From: Gibbula magus
Taxonomy: Eukaryota; Mollusca; Gastropoda; Trochida; Trochidae
DNA length: 64,000 bases
Assembly (NCBI GenBank): GCA_936450465.1
Contig: OW388291.1
Span: forward strand, 33,208,656 to 33,272,655
Reading direction: 5' to 3'
Part shown: in pieces, positions 34,665 through 46,042 of the stretch
Numbering within the stretch: the first letter of the stretch is position 1
How the letters are laid out: the number at the start of each line of letters is the position of its first letter
Position numbers and translations under genes: made by a program
The notes under the pieces: generated by a model
The model's input: the letters and a program-made list of their open reading frames with translations, nothing else
Database searches by the model: none
Told to the model about the DNA's origin: nothing

Positions 34665-35895
34665 TGTGATCAAGAACACTGTTTCAAGTATGTAACTATC
34701 ACTACAGTGAAGGAACTAATCTAAATACATTGTACTTTGCACTTGTAATTTCTAAACATTGTGTCTTCAAAAAAGGCATTATGACATTCCAACACCGTGT
34801 GTCATGGACAAGGGAAACTTTTTCAGTAATCCATAAAATCCAATAAAATTACAACTTCAACTTACTGATCAAGAAAACTTAACTATCTCATAATCAAACA
34901 CTTCTTGATTATGCTAAATGCTTTTACAGTAGACTATAAACTGCATATTTTAGAATTCCTCGATGATTCTCCCGTTTTAAAACTTCACTTTTAACATTTA
35001 ATTAAGGTTAAATATGCAAAGGCACATGGAGGATAACCATATTTGGATTGCGTGTTCAGTTAAGGAGTTTCTTTTAACATTCATGAATATAACTTTCTTT
35101 TAAAATTGCCTATTTGACGACCTGTGATTATGATGTAAGTTTTAAAGTATTTGTATTGGTCAATATTTAATAAGTTTATATGCTAAAGAAAGATACATCA
35201 ATATTATCCTTAATGGTTTCAATCTTGAGAGATTATTCAAATACATTCTCTAGATATCGACAACATCCTTGAATTATGTTTAAGTACATGCTTTGCCGTT
35301 ATTATCAATGAATCTTTATGTGTAGAAAATATTTGAGCTGGTTATGGGGAGTATAAATTCCAATGATTAGGTTTGAAATGGATTGCTTTGTAACAAATGT
35401 ACATAACGTTGTATAACGTTATACAAAAATAAAAATTTGTATGGGCGAAATTCAAATTTAGTTTGAATAACATATATCACAAATTTATTTGTATTTTTTT
35501 TTAAATATTTTCTTTTAGTCTTCGAGATACTCCAACTTTCAACTTCAAGAGCTGGTAACTCACGAACGCAGTCGGAAATCAGATTTCGGGCTTGACACAA
35601 AACCAAAAATCTGTGTTTCAGTTAAGCGGGATCATGTTTCTGCACAATATCCACGTTTTTTCTTAACTCCTGACATTTGAATTTGCATAATGAAGATTTA
35701 CACGTAACTCGTTAAGTGAAATTTACATGTATCTATAGTCAATGACGTGTTCAATGTATTCAAGGAATTTGAAATTTGCAACCTGTTATATGCCCGAGGA
35801 AACGTTACTGACATGCTGGAATGACTATGTCACAAAAAGTAAATGTTTATATTTCTCATACAATACCATGCTATCGTTATGTTTCGCAACATATA
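34665..35895. other. Non-coding spacer before duplication copy B
   Basis: AT-rich, no recognisable gene. A palindromic ACGTTGTATAACGTTATAC lies at about 35405. Confidence 0.45.
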
Positions 35896-36858
35896 TAATG
35901 CTTGGTTACACTGTGTTCACGGTCCCCACGTTTGTCTTAACCGTACTGGAACGTATACTTATTGTTAATATTTTCGTTCGGTTCAAGTTTTGTTTAGTTG
36001 TGATACATTGTGTTACGAATTATCACGATGACCGTGACAGAACGGGTGCGACTTGAGCTCGAGCTGAGGACCACTACGGTAAGGTCAGGGCAAGTTCTAC
36101 CACGATTGCCATCACGTTTTCTCACCTTCTCTAAAGTTCTATCCTGTTCCTAGGAATAAGTTCAGTATACAGGTGTGATCTCTATTGTTTTAAGTTCACT
36201 CTAACAACCAATCACACACATGCTGTACCACAGCAAATGAGTTTGAAGTAATCAGAAACCTCACGTTTCGTTCGGTTCAAGTTTTGTTAAGTTCTGATAC
36301 ATTGTGTAACGAATTATCATGATGACCGTGACAGAACGGGTGCGACTTGAGCTCCTTTACCATGTCGAGCTGAGGACCACTACGGTAAGGTCAGGGCAAG
36401 TTCTACCACGATTGCCATCACGTTTTCTCACCTTCTCTAAAGTTCTATCCTGTTCCTAGGAATAAGTTCAGTATACAGGTGTGATCTCTATTGTTTTAAG
36501 TTCACTCTAACAACCAATCACACACATGCTGTACCACAGCAAATGAGTTTGAAGTAATCAGAAACCTCACGTTTCGTTCGGTTCAAGTTTTGTTAAGTTC
36601 TGATACATTGTGTAACGAATTATCATGATGACCGTGACAGAACGGGTGCGACTTGAGCTCCTTTACCATGTCGAGCTGAGGACCACTACGGTAAGGTCAG
36701 GGCAAGTTCTACCACGATTGCCACGCATTAAAGTTCTATCCAGTTCCTAGGAACAAGTACAGTATAAAGGTGTGACCTCTATTGTTTTAAGTTCACTCTA
36801 ACAACCAATCACACACATGCTGTACCACAGCAAATGAGTTAGAAGTAATCAGAAACCT
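35896..36858 (+). repeat. Tandem repeat of ~293-305 bp, three units (copy B)
   Basis: Unit starts at TTCGTTCGGTTCAAGTTTTG near 35973, 36266 and 36571. Last unit has the CATGCATTAAAG-type internal deletion also seen in the last unit of copy A. Confidence 0.88.
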
Positions 36859-37736
36859 AAGTATTGACCCTATTGAGATAACGAGCATGCTTTGCATATC
36901 TGCCAGGGAGTGATCACGCTCCCTACAGGTGGGCCAGGTCAACACAATACAATTGCATAATATGAATAATTAATTTACTTATATTATATATTCATATAAT
37001 TAATTTATTTAATTAATTTATTGCAATACTGTAAACAATTAAATTATCAGAACAACCCATTCTCTTGAGAACAAGGCTAATCTGCACAAAACATGAATAT
37101 CACATTAAATTAGGATTTAATATTCTTGGTGGTTGCTAAGCATGAAAATACATCGTTAGATCGTTACAATGTTGTTTTATGCACGGAAGTTTTATTTTCA
37201 TGTCGTTATCATATTTTCGTTCTACTTTATCGAGTGTTTGTCTAGACTATCATCGTTAGAATCCCATAAATATAATGTTCGGTTTATTTCTCTGTGTGAA
37301 AAAGGTCAAATGTTGTGTATGTTTATCAATAATCGTATTTCCTCTACTTTCATCACATATTCATCCATAAAAGCTCTCCGAGTTTTTCCGTCCTTGTGAA
37401 GCAGAGGATCGCTTACAATGTAGTGTATTTCAACATAGTATGTCATGTTAAGAACGTCACTTAAATTCCATTCGTAAGTTTCACAATTTACTTATACATA
37501 TAATTATATAAAGTGAGTTTTTATCATTTCTCTGTCTAAAGCGTAGCTTCCGTAAATTTGAAGCTTGTTCGCCAACATTCAGTGGACACATACTGGATTA
37601 GGTGTTCATCATATACTCACCAGCAAAAGAAACGTCACCATACAAACTACAAGATGTCTCAATCCTCAAGTAATGCAGTATAAATACGACTGAAACCGAG
37701 TCTTCAAAATCCAACCAAACTAACTTTTAATTTTAA

Positions 37737-38091
37737 AGGGGCAGTAGCACGTTTTTTTGCTGAAATAAGTTGATGAAATGTATTTGAAAAATAATGTGAC
37801 TAATAGTAAACCGCCCTTCTCTATCAAGAATATCAAGTTTAAAAATGAGTTTACATGGTTCCGAAAAGCTATGGGAATCGTTTTTGTCATTCGAAATAAT
37901 AAATTGTGTTCACAATAAAATGGCCGCCATGCAATTTTTGCTTTATACGCAACATTGTTATTACCACTACGGATATTTGGTTTGTTTAATAAGATGTTTT
38001 ACCCTCTAAAGTAAATATAATTGACATAAACTATCATTAACAATGGGAAATTTGAAAAAATAAAATTTGCAAAAAACGTGCTACTGCCCCT
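37737..38091. mobile_element. TTAA-flanked MITE (copy B)
   Basis: Same 355 bp element as 13208-13562, flanked by TTAA at 37733-37736 and 38092-38095, with matching inverted ends. Confidence 0.85.
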
Positions 38092-38974
38092 TTAAAACAT
38101 CATTTATTCATATTTCTTGTATATATATGTATAGGTAACGAGAGTAAATAGATTCTTTCTACATCACAAGATTAATGTTGATGATGGCACGACGTTCATG
38201 TTATGAATGTAGCACTCAAGATTGAATTGCTTTATCACAGTCATCTTATGACCTCGTCTTTTTATTACGTTTGGTTCAAATGTTAATTTAATCAGTAATA
38301 CTTTACACATTGGACATGGACATATTACAACTAGTCGTGTAGCATATATAAGCTTATCATAATGGATGAACTGTTAAAATTAACTAATCAATCATTATGA
38401 CATTTGAAAACAAAACAACGTTACACTAATTGGAAAGTAAGACACGGTATCAATTTTTAGAATGTTCAAATAATGCAATATTAAAATATAAGATGTTCAC
38501 TCTATTCGTTAACTCACATAAACTATTTTCGCAGGCGATTATGTTGTACGTATCTCTGTAACGATACAAAACAAGTATGTGACTTATCAGCACTTAAAAG
38601 TATAGACTAACGTTTGATGTTTGCTTTTACTTACCCATACCCAAAAAATTCCGTACAAATAATTACTATTCGATTTATGGCTTAGATGTCGGCCATGGCG
38701 CCCCAGACAAATCACTAGGTCAATGGTGCTCATTATTTCACGTATGTTTTATCTGACTAATACATTGAATACTTACGTTAGGGACGACAACCATTACAAC
38801 CAATTCAATTATGACGCTGTGTCAAGATGAAATTGAAGATTATGTATTTGAAAGGACGAGGCCTAATAATCTCAAATCATTCACGACTACCTTGGGGCTG
38901 TTTCGCAGTTCTTTCAAATATTAACCGTTGTGAATTCTGAATGTTCCTGAAATGTGTCTGTAGGAGAGTAGGCA

Positions 38975-39723
38975 TTGAGTTGAATTGATTTAAGGTTTAA
39001 CGTCGTTTTCAAGATTATAACACTTACATCACGACTACTGGCATTACAGTCTGATTAAAACCGACGGTATTCCGCGGGGAAAATGTGCAAAATAGTGCAA
39101 CTACCGGGATACGAAGTCATATTGTTCGGAGGTTTCCACGCCAAACCGTCTGGTGACAGCCCGTAGACTCCCATGTTCAAACGCAATTCAGTAAACCAAT
39201 CACAAGACGTCCAACAAAAGCTTTCGGTGCGAGAATCTAGGGGTAGATAACTCCAAACAGCTAACATTTTGTCCGTTCCGAATGCTTTCAAAACAGCGAC
39301 CGTTTATAAACTATGATGTGATTGGTCAGCTATTTGACTGGGCTTTGGCTGCGCTAAACTGGTTCGGAACACACGCCTATACGGGGTGTTCTCAGACCTT
39401 GTGGCGAGGAATCTACAGAACCTGTTCGTATCCCGGTAGACATATTATTTTGCATATTTTATTCCTCGGAACAAGGTCGATTTTAACCTGACTGACTGGC
39501 ATTATTGCAGAGAGAAAGTCCACCACATCAGTGTGGCTATGTATTGCGGTAAAATCTGGGGAAAATGGATGATAATGCTGTGTTAGGCAGTGAAGCATTG
39601 CACCCGAACCGTTATGCATGTACATGTAGAGCAGATTTCTACAGCAGGCAAAGTTCCTGGCCAGATTCGAACCACAGAGCACAAATCTGAAGTAAAAAAA
39701 ACTAACCACTGCACTAAAGGCAG
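38975..39723 (-). mobile_element. tRNA-derived SINE, split (copy B)
   Basis: Paralog of 14463-15206. The tRNA-like head (complement of CCAGATTCGAACCACAGAGC and ACCACTGCACT) is at the right end; the 3' domain is interrupted by 39047-39494. Confidence 0.8.
39047..39494. mobile_element. 448 bp long-TIR element inside the SINE (copy B)
   Basis: Same length and termini as 14533-14980, with the same ACTGGCATTA duplication on both sides (right copy 39495-39504). The shared site proves that insertion preceded the duplication. Confidence 0.87.
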
Positions 39724-40222
39724 ATCTTTATTTACCACGAACTATAGGAATACAAACGATTATTCAATGCTTATATATAGAGTTTGTCAAAAACCAAAAC
39801 ATGTATTCCATATAGCGGGTCTAGTGCCACCGTGACAATCTACTAATTACTGAATACGGTCTTCAGGATGTTCCCTGAAATGGATTTGGTTCATCTCGAC
39901 TTGTTAACAAGTCAGTGTGATACAACACAGAGCGCCGTTTAATCAGATGAAATGTCGACTGAGTGGGTGACCACATTTCGACTAAGATTTTACCAGATAA
40001 GTCTTTGTTTTTTTCTATTTAATCGCGAGTAATCTAAATCCTCTGTGAAATTAATCTTGTCATCTTTGTATTTACAGCGACAAAGAACATATTGTTCACG
40101 GATAGTCCAGACTAATCAATGATTATAATTGTATGATGCTTTTGGCAAACTAAATTCAATGTTTTGCTTGTCCATTTCTCAAACAACTGTTTGAGAGGCA
40201 TTCTAGAAGCTGGTATGATGAA

Positions 40223-40434
40223 GAAGACAATGAATTTATGGATGATCAACTTCTTGATTGAACACTATCGTTTCGGTATAGATCATCTCATTGTCATACC
40301 AACATGAAGTATGTATATAACCTTCTGTTTTATCATTTCTCCCATATGCTTGATAATTAAAGGTATACGGATCTATACCAAAACGTTGCTATTGTTGAAT
40401 AAAGAAGTTGATCATCCATTAATGCATTGTCTTC
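40223..40434. mobile_element. Short TIR element (CAACTTCTTTATTC family, copy B)
   Basis: Paralog of 15698-15905 with the same inverted ends (GAAGACAATGAATTTATGGA and complement). Confidence 0.78.
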
Positions 40435-41196
40435 TTATATGAAAGTATACACGGTATACATAGCTGTCCTAGTTTAGCTAAATAACATAGATGACCACTT
40501 TCGAGCCCACCTATTTCAAGTCGCACGTCAGTAAAACCTATAACATATACTATCCTGTTCAATGTATCTTACCGAGACTAAATTTGCAAGGCGACGCAAC
40601 AGGCAAGACTTGCCAGCTAACCGTCCTGACGTCATGGCTTTGTGATGTCGTTAACCATGACGTCTTTTAGTGACGTAATTCCATTCCTATCGCGCATTGC
40701 ACCAGTTGCTAGTTCCTTTTCACTAATTTTCTCTCATTCTGCTGCAATTTGTTCAATATAAAGAAGATGTCTGCAATTCGTTTTGGCAATAAAGTTCACC
40801 AATTACATAGTAATCTTACTGAGAAAAGAGCGTACATGTAAGTAGCAAACTATTTAGAAGAGAGTATATTCAGAGAGTATATGAAAGCCGTGTCGAATTT
40901 TACGCATTAAAATGATCTTGGGTAAAAAAAATTATAATCAACTCGGTGCCGGGAATTACCAAATAATCGCCCTCTTGAATTATTATGTCAAACTCTTCGC
41001 TTAAGCTTGGAGGTTATTACAATAACTGACTCGGGACAGAAAATCCGTAAATCCTCGCAACCCATTCTTATTAAAGATTTCCATCAATTTGTAATATATA
41101 TCACTTATTGTTATTATTATTATGCCCACCATTTTCGCCAATTCATAAGTCACCCGGCTATCCAAGTGCTCCTATAACCTAAACTGATATATTCGA

Positions 41197-41854
41197 TTTA
41201 TAATTTAAGCGATATGCTCTCTGCTGATTGGATTAAACAAGGTCACGTGACCGATATACATTCTCATAATACAAGACTGACAACTGAAAAGGATAACCTT
41301 CATAACCTGACGTTTACAAAAAATAACCTGCGGTACTACTTTATCACTGTATCATTGCGCAATTATTACACTGCTATCACATGTTTTTTTCTTGATTAAA
41401 CTTTTTAAAAACCTTACAACGTGAATTCTAATTGTAGTTTGATTTGAAAGTTTGATTAAAACAGCATATTAGAACCAAAGATTAAATGCTTTAATCATAT
41501 TTCCTGTGAACTACGTTTTGGCGTGTTGACACATAAGTGAACCGGTATTATTGTGGGCGGAGCTTAGCGCATGATCTATGACAATACTTAACATTTGTTT
41601 TATCATGCACTGTACACTTTTGCAGAGATTTTTATATTCAAAGGTTTATTTCCTGATGAGAAATCACTTAAATTTCAAAGTTTGAATTTATAAGAAATAT
41701 ATTTCATAATGTGTTTGTTCACTTGCTTATAAACGGTTTGAAAGTTCAAGTTAAACTGTAGTATAAAATAAATTTATACCAGTTTAACTTGCACCTTTCA
41801 AACCATTTATAACCCAGTGAACAAACACATTATGAAATCTATTTCTTAAATAAC
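41197..41854. repeat. Copy-B-specific insertion ending in a large hairpin
   Basis: About 655 bp between the shared CTGATATATTCGAT and GTGCATAATGGATAAAAGG blocks; copy A has only about 20 unrelated bases there. The right part is an inverted repeat of about 67 bp (41691-41757 against 41781-41848; arms contain CATAATGTGTTTGTTCAC and GGTTTGAAAG). No coding frame. Either an insertion in B or a deletion in A. Confidence 0.7.
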
Positions 41855-42905
41855 TGTGCATAATGGATAAAAGGTGTGCTTTCCACCTGTTCTTATCTAA
41901 ATGCAAAACAAGCCTTAACAAATCTCCAGTTGTGTATTTCGAGATTTGATTTTCTCTGTAATCAAAACCAATCATCTGGAATAAAATCAATGAAAAAGTG
42001 TTTTTCAATCCTTGATTACTTTTACTTTACATTGTGCTGATTTTAACTCTGATTGCGGCTAATCTTAGAAATCTTTTCATTATATGATTACATGGGAGAA
42101 TAATATAAAAAATATGTGATGAGAGTTGGGGGTAAAGGAGACAATTGTGACAAATCGTGACAAATTTTCTGTCGTCAATGGCTACTATTCTCGAGGTGAA
42201 CCCATGTAGGACATATTTTCCCTTAAATACCCTACTTACATAGAAGTAAGACGTCATGCAGTTCCATCAATATTTAATGTTTATTAAAAACAATTAAATC
42301 CCCATAATTTGTCTTTCAAGATTCCATGTAATTAGCATTGTGAATTTAAGCTCGAGTAACGGCGTTAATGTGTACAACATCACTTTCATTTGAAAAGAGA
42401 GACAGGGATGGACATGTTGTTTGATTAAGACTAATCTGGTTGTCACATTGAATACACACATCAACAGACTGTCGCATGCACACATCTCCTATCAACAACA
42501 TCATAATAATCAGAAAGATAGAAAGTCCTACGAAATAAGGTTAATTAAACCAGGGTCATCTGATCCCAATTAGAGCAGGGAATCGAATATTGATTTAAAT
42601 CCTTTTCATTAAAGGAGACACTTATTCTGGACATGTCATTAAGGAACGATAGAATGCTATTTGAGTACTCATTTTTCGAACAAGAGTCAGTTAAACATAT
42701 ATCCTGGTATACGTCGAGCTCAAGAGCACTAAAGGTCTAATGTACGTCCTCAAGTGTATTGATACCACATAAGTCAGGCCCGAGAGCTGTTGGTTTTATG
42801 GTTTTAGGAATTTCAGAAGTGATATAAAACTGACAATGATGGAAATGGAACTAATCGAAAAAGGTTTTATTTGACATTCAAAGCCTCTATGTCTGTTCTA
42901 GGTTT

Positions 42906-43544
42906 TCTCTCGTAGTTCTTTCTGAAATGGAAATGTACCTAGGAGATAGGAGATTGAACCAACATAAGCAATCTAGTAGTCGATCAGCAGATGGCACGCC
43001 TGCAGCACTATTGGTAAATGGATATAGGACAATCATGTCTCTGACCTTTCTAATGTCTTGGTCTCCTTGTCTAGCGGTCTACAGGACATCCATCACTGCA
43101 TACTGAGAAACTAATTGGATGCCTCTTCAATTCATTCTGATGAGTGTAGAATGCAATACAGTATCTACTAAAATCGTTCCAATGGACACGAAAAGGCACA
43201 AGCTGTGAGTGAAACGTGAATTTATAGCAGACACTGCCTTTGAAAGAGGCAATGCTTGGACATAATTACGCAATCAGATTGATATACAGACTTCACAGTT
43301 AATCTCTCTGTAATGATCATGTACTCGAGTTGAAGTCGGGCAAACCAGCTTCGTTAGATTTGTTAGCTTATGGTATACAACATAACCATATTCATTAAAG
43401 GATGTTTAATTTGAAATTAAAAGTTGAGAATATAGATTGTAGTTGTGTTTTACTTCTTTCCATCATTGTGTTTACATATACGTTTTTTATGTAACTTGTC
43501 CAGTTCAAGTTAGTGGTATATTAGTCAAGAAGTGTTATCCTTTC
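42906..43544. other. Non-coding spacer
   Basis: No gene or repeat recognised. Confidence 0.45.
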
Positions 43545-44272
43545 AATCCCATGTACTGCGGGATATACTCCAACCAATGAACTGCGGGATATACTCAAAC
43601 CAATGAACTGCGGGATATACTCAAACCCATGTACTGCGGGATTTACTCCAACCAATGTACTGCGGGATATACTCAAACCAATGTACTGCGGGATATACTC
43701 CAACCAATGTACTGCGGGATATACTCCAACCAATGTACTGCGGGATATACTCCAACCCATGTACTGCGGGATATACTCCAACCCATGTACTGCGGGATAT
43801 ACTCAAACCCATGTATTGTGGGATATACTCAAACCAATGTATTGCGGGATATACTCAAACCCATGTATTGCGGGATATACTCAAACCCATGGACTGCGGG
43901 ATATACTCCAACCAATGTACTGCGGGATATACTCCAACCCATGTACTGCGGGATATACTCAAACCCATGTACTGCGGGATATACTCCAACCCATGTACTG
44001 CGGGATATACTCCAATCCATGTATTGCGGGATATACTCCAACCCATGTATTGCGGGATATACTTCAACAAATGTACTGCGGGATATACTCCAACCATGTA
44101 CTGCGGGATATACTCCAACCAATGTACTGCGGGATAATATCCAACCAATGTACTGCAGGATATACTCCAACCCATGTACTGCGAGATATTCTCAAACCCG
44201 TGTACTGCGGGATATACTCCAACCAATGTACTGCAGGATATACTCCAACCCATGTACTGCTTGATATGCTCA
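43545..44272 (+). repeat. 26 bp minisatellite, about 28 copies
   Basis: Consensus ATGTACTGCGGGATATACTC followed by CAACCC. Because 26 is not a multiple of three and the unit lacks stops, several frames on both strands stay open for hundreds of bases; they are repeat artefacts. Variants (CAACCA or CAAACC, TATTG or TACTG) are interspersed. Confidence 0.97.
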
Positions 44273-44714
44273 CGAGAATGAGAGTGTGTCCAGTTTCATA
44301 ATATATTCAACAAATCAAAAACACTCTTTCCGTGAGAATAAGGCATACGTGTAATGAAAATCAATAACATATTTTTCCTGTAGTTCATTCATATCTCACA
44401 TACACACTTACACTTTTCAGGATAAATGAACGCAGTTGATTTTTTTGCGTTTTCTAAGCTCGTGAATTATTTAATTTATGGTAATGTGAACAAAAAGTAT
44501 TCGATGACTCTTGATTACTCGGGTGAAAATGTCAACGACTTCATATGACATTTAAAAGGATATTTCAATTAGATAATTTCAGAGATTTGTCTTTCTACAG
44601 CTGTTGATCAGATCTTAATTCACCTCTTTTCTCAAATTAATGTGCTCATGTGCTTTCGTGTTTCTCTACAGTGCTGAAACATACTCATTACGGATGAGAA
44701 TACCGATGCATATT
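44273..44714. other. Non-coding spacer
   Basis: AT-rich, nothing recognised. Confidence 0.4.
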
Positions 44715-44880
44715 TAATTTGGAATGGCGCATTGTACACCCACAATGCTATGCTCAATGCGCTACTCTCATTACCGCGGTGTAGATGTTATAGTGAAAAA
44801 GGTCACATCCAACAACCCCTCCGCCAGGCACCCAAGTATTCTCCTTGGTGAACAGCGGCACATTTTGAAAAAAAAGTATA
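44715..44880 (-). mobile_element. SINE fragment (second SINE family)
   Basis: Shares with 45666-46042 an ATGCTCAATGCGCT tail motif and the CCAGGCACCCAAGTATTCTC, TTGGTGAACAGCGGCACATT block. The tRNA-like head is missing. Confidence 0.6.
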
Positions 44881-45665
44881 TTAAAAGTCACGCCATCAAT
44901 CTTCCACCTTGAGGACTCAACCCCCTCTGATTATTAAACTATAAACTCGGTCGTCCATGTTATTATCTTAATGTCCCTGAAAAAAAATCAGAAATGACGT
45001 CCATTTCATTCTTCGTTAGATCAGGTTACATCGTAACACATATATAAGGCACATTATCCCCACAGCGTTGTATATTTTATGGAATTGAGATTCAACATGT
45101 ACGTTATAATAATATTGGCTCAAGTCTTTCGTATTGTTTCAAAGAAGCACTGTTTTGGGGTCGAACCTTTCATTACTATCAACCGTCAGTGAGAGTGAGC
45201 ACGAGGATAGGTGTGTTAATATAGTTAACAGAATAATGGTGAGAGGATATGATATTCAAGGCCAATTTCAAGAATATTACTTGTGTTACTAATTGTATTG
45301 CAATGATACGGGGCAATTCGCAATACCTAGGTTGCTAAGCACTAAAACCTCGGCTGTACTCACAGAAACCTGGTATCGCAATTAACACATAGGTAAAACA
45401 TACGTGAACACATACACTCTATATTAAATAGGGTAGAGGAGCACGGGTTAATTCATTAGGTCTAAATTTACACTTATAATTTGTTATATTTATAAATGAA
45501 CACGTACCTATCAAATATACATTTCTCTGCAAAACTCATATTCTCCTTGGTTAGAATCAGGACGCATTAGATTTTGATGACCTTAACTTTATGAGAACAT
45601 GTATGTTGAACTTGTCAGCACGACTTCGGCAATGTTATCAAGTTCACAGTGAATTTTGAAAATAA
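44881..45665. other. Non-coding spacer
   Basis: Nothing recognised. Confidence 0.4.
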
Positions 45666-46042
45666 TAGTCCATTTTTTTTTATATAGCGCATATATCCAT
45701 ACACATTGCATGCTCAAAGCGCTGGTCGACATATTACCCTGGTCAACGAGTACAGAACACTCCCTGAGGAGAATACAATCGGTCAGGCGCTCAAGGTTCA
45801 AATTCAGACTTCCATCTTATCATACCAGGTACCCATTTACTGCTGGGTGGACAGAGGCACACTTCGAACTAAGTCACTTACCCAGGGTGACACCACAAGT
45901 CTCTCAGCTTATGTCTCAGTGTGGGGCAGGGAATAACCCTTCATTCTCAGTTTATCCAGCAATGTAGCGGGTAACCCACCCATGCGGCGAGCCGCGCCCA
46001 TTGTTGCTGAACACTGATAGCGGTCGACTGAGCTATGCATAC
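45666..46042 (-). mobile_element. Likely tRNA-derived SINE with LINE-like tail
   Basis: The minus strand begins near 46042 with ATAGCTCAGTCGACCG, a box A-like motif, followed by a weak box B. The middle has the block complementary to CCAGGTACCCATTTACTGCT, GGGTGGACAGAGGCACACTT. The 3' end is the complement of TATAGCGCATATATCC and ATGCTCAAAGCGCT before a T run at 45671-45680, a pattern often found in SINE/LINE 3' ends. Frames inside are not genes. Confidence 0.65.

Larger units (their letters stand above)
35896..42905 (+). repeat. Segmental duplication, copy B
   Basis: Direct copy of 2823-17810 minus the foldback and CR1 insertions. It preserves the empty sites for both (near 36858 and 37115). 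It carries its own extra block of about 655 bp (41197-41854). The homology stops near 42905, where A and B diverge after GGTTTT. Offset between copies is about 25.4 kb; they enclose the L1-like LINE and the Tigger element. Confidence 0.9.

Noticed and set aside
34455..34679. Minus-strand frame with QWLARSASDQEVRGSNPARG
   Set aside because: This peptide is the well-known translation of a tRNA-derived SINE head, not a protein.
43521..44301. Several long frames (up to 232 codons) on both strands
   Set aside because: They are translations of a 26 bp minisatellite in different frames, with no signal or domain.
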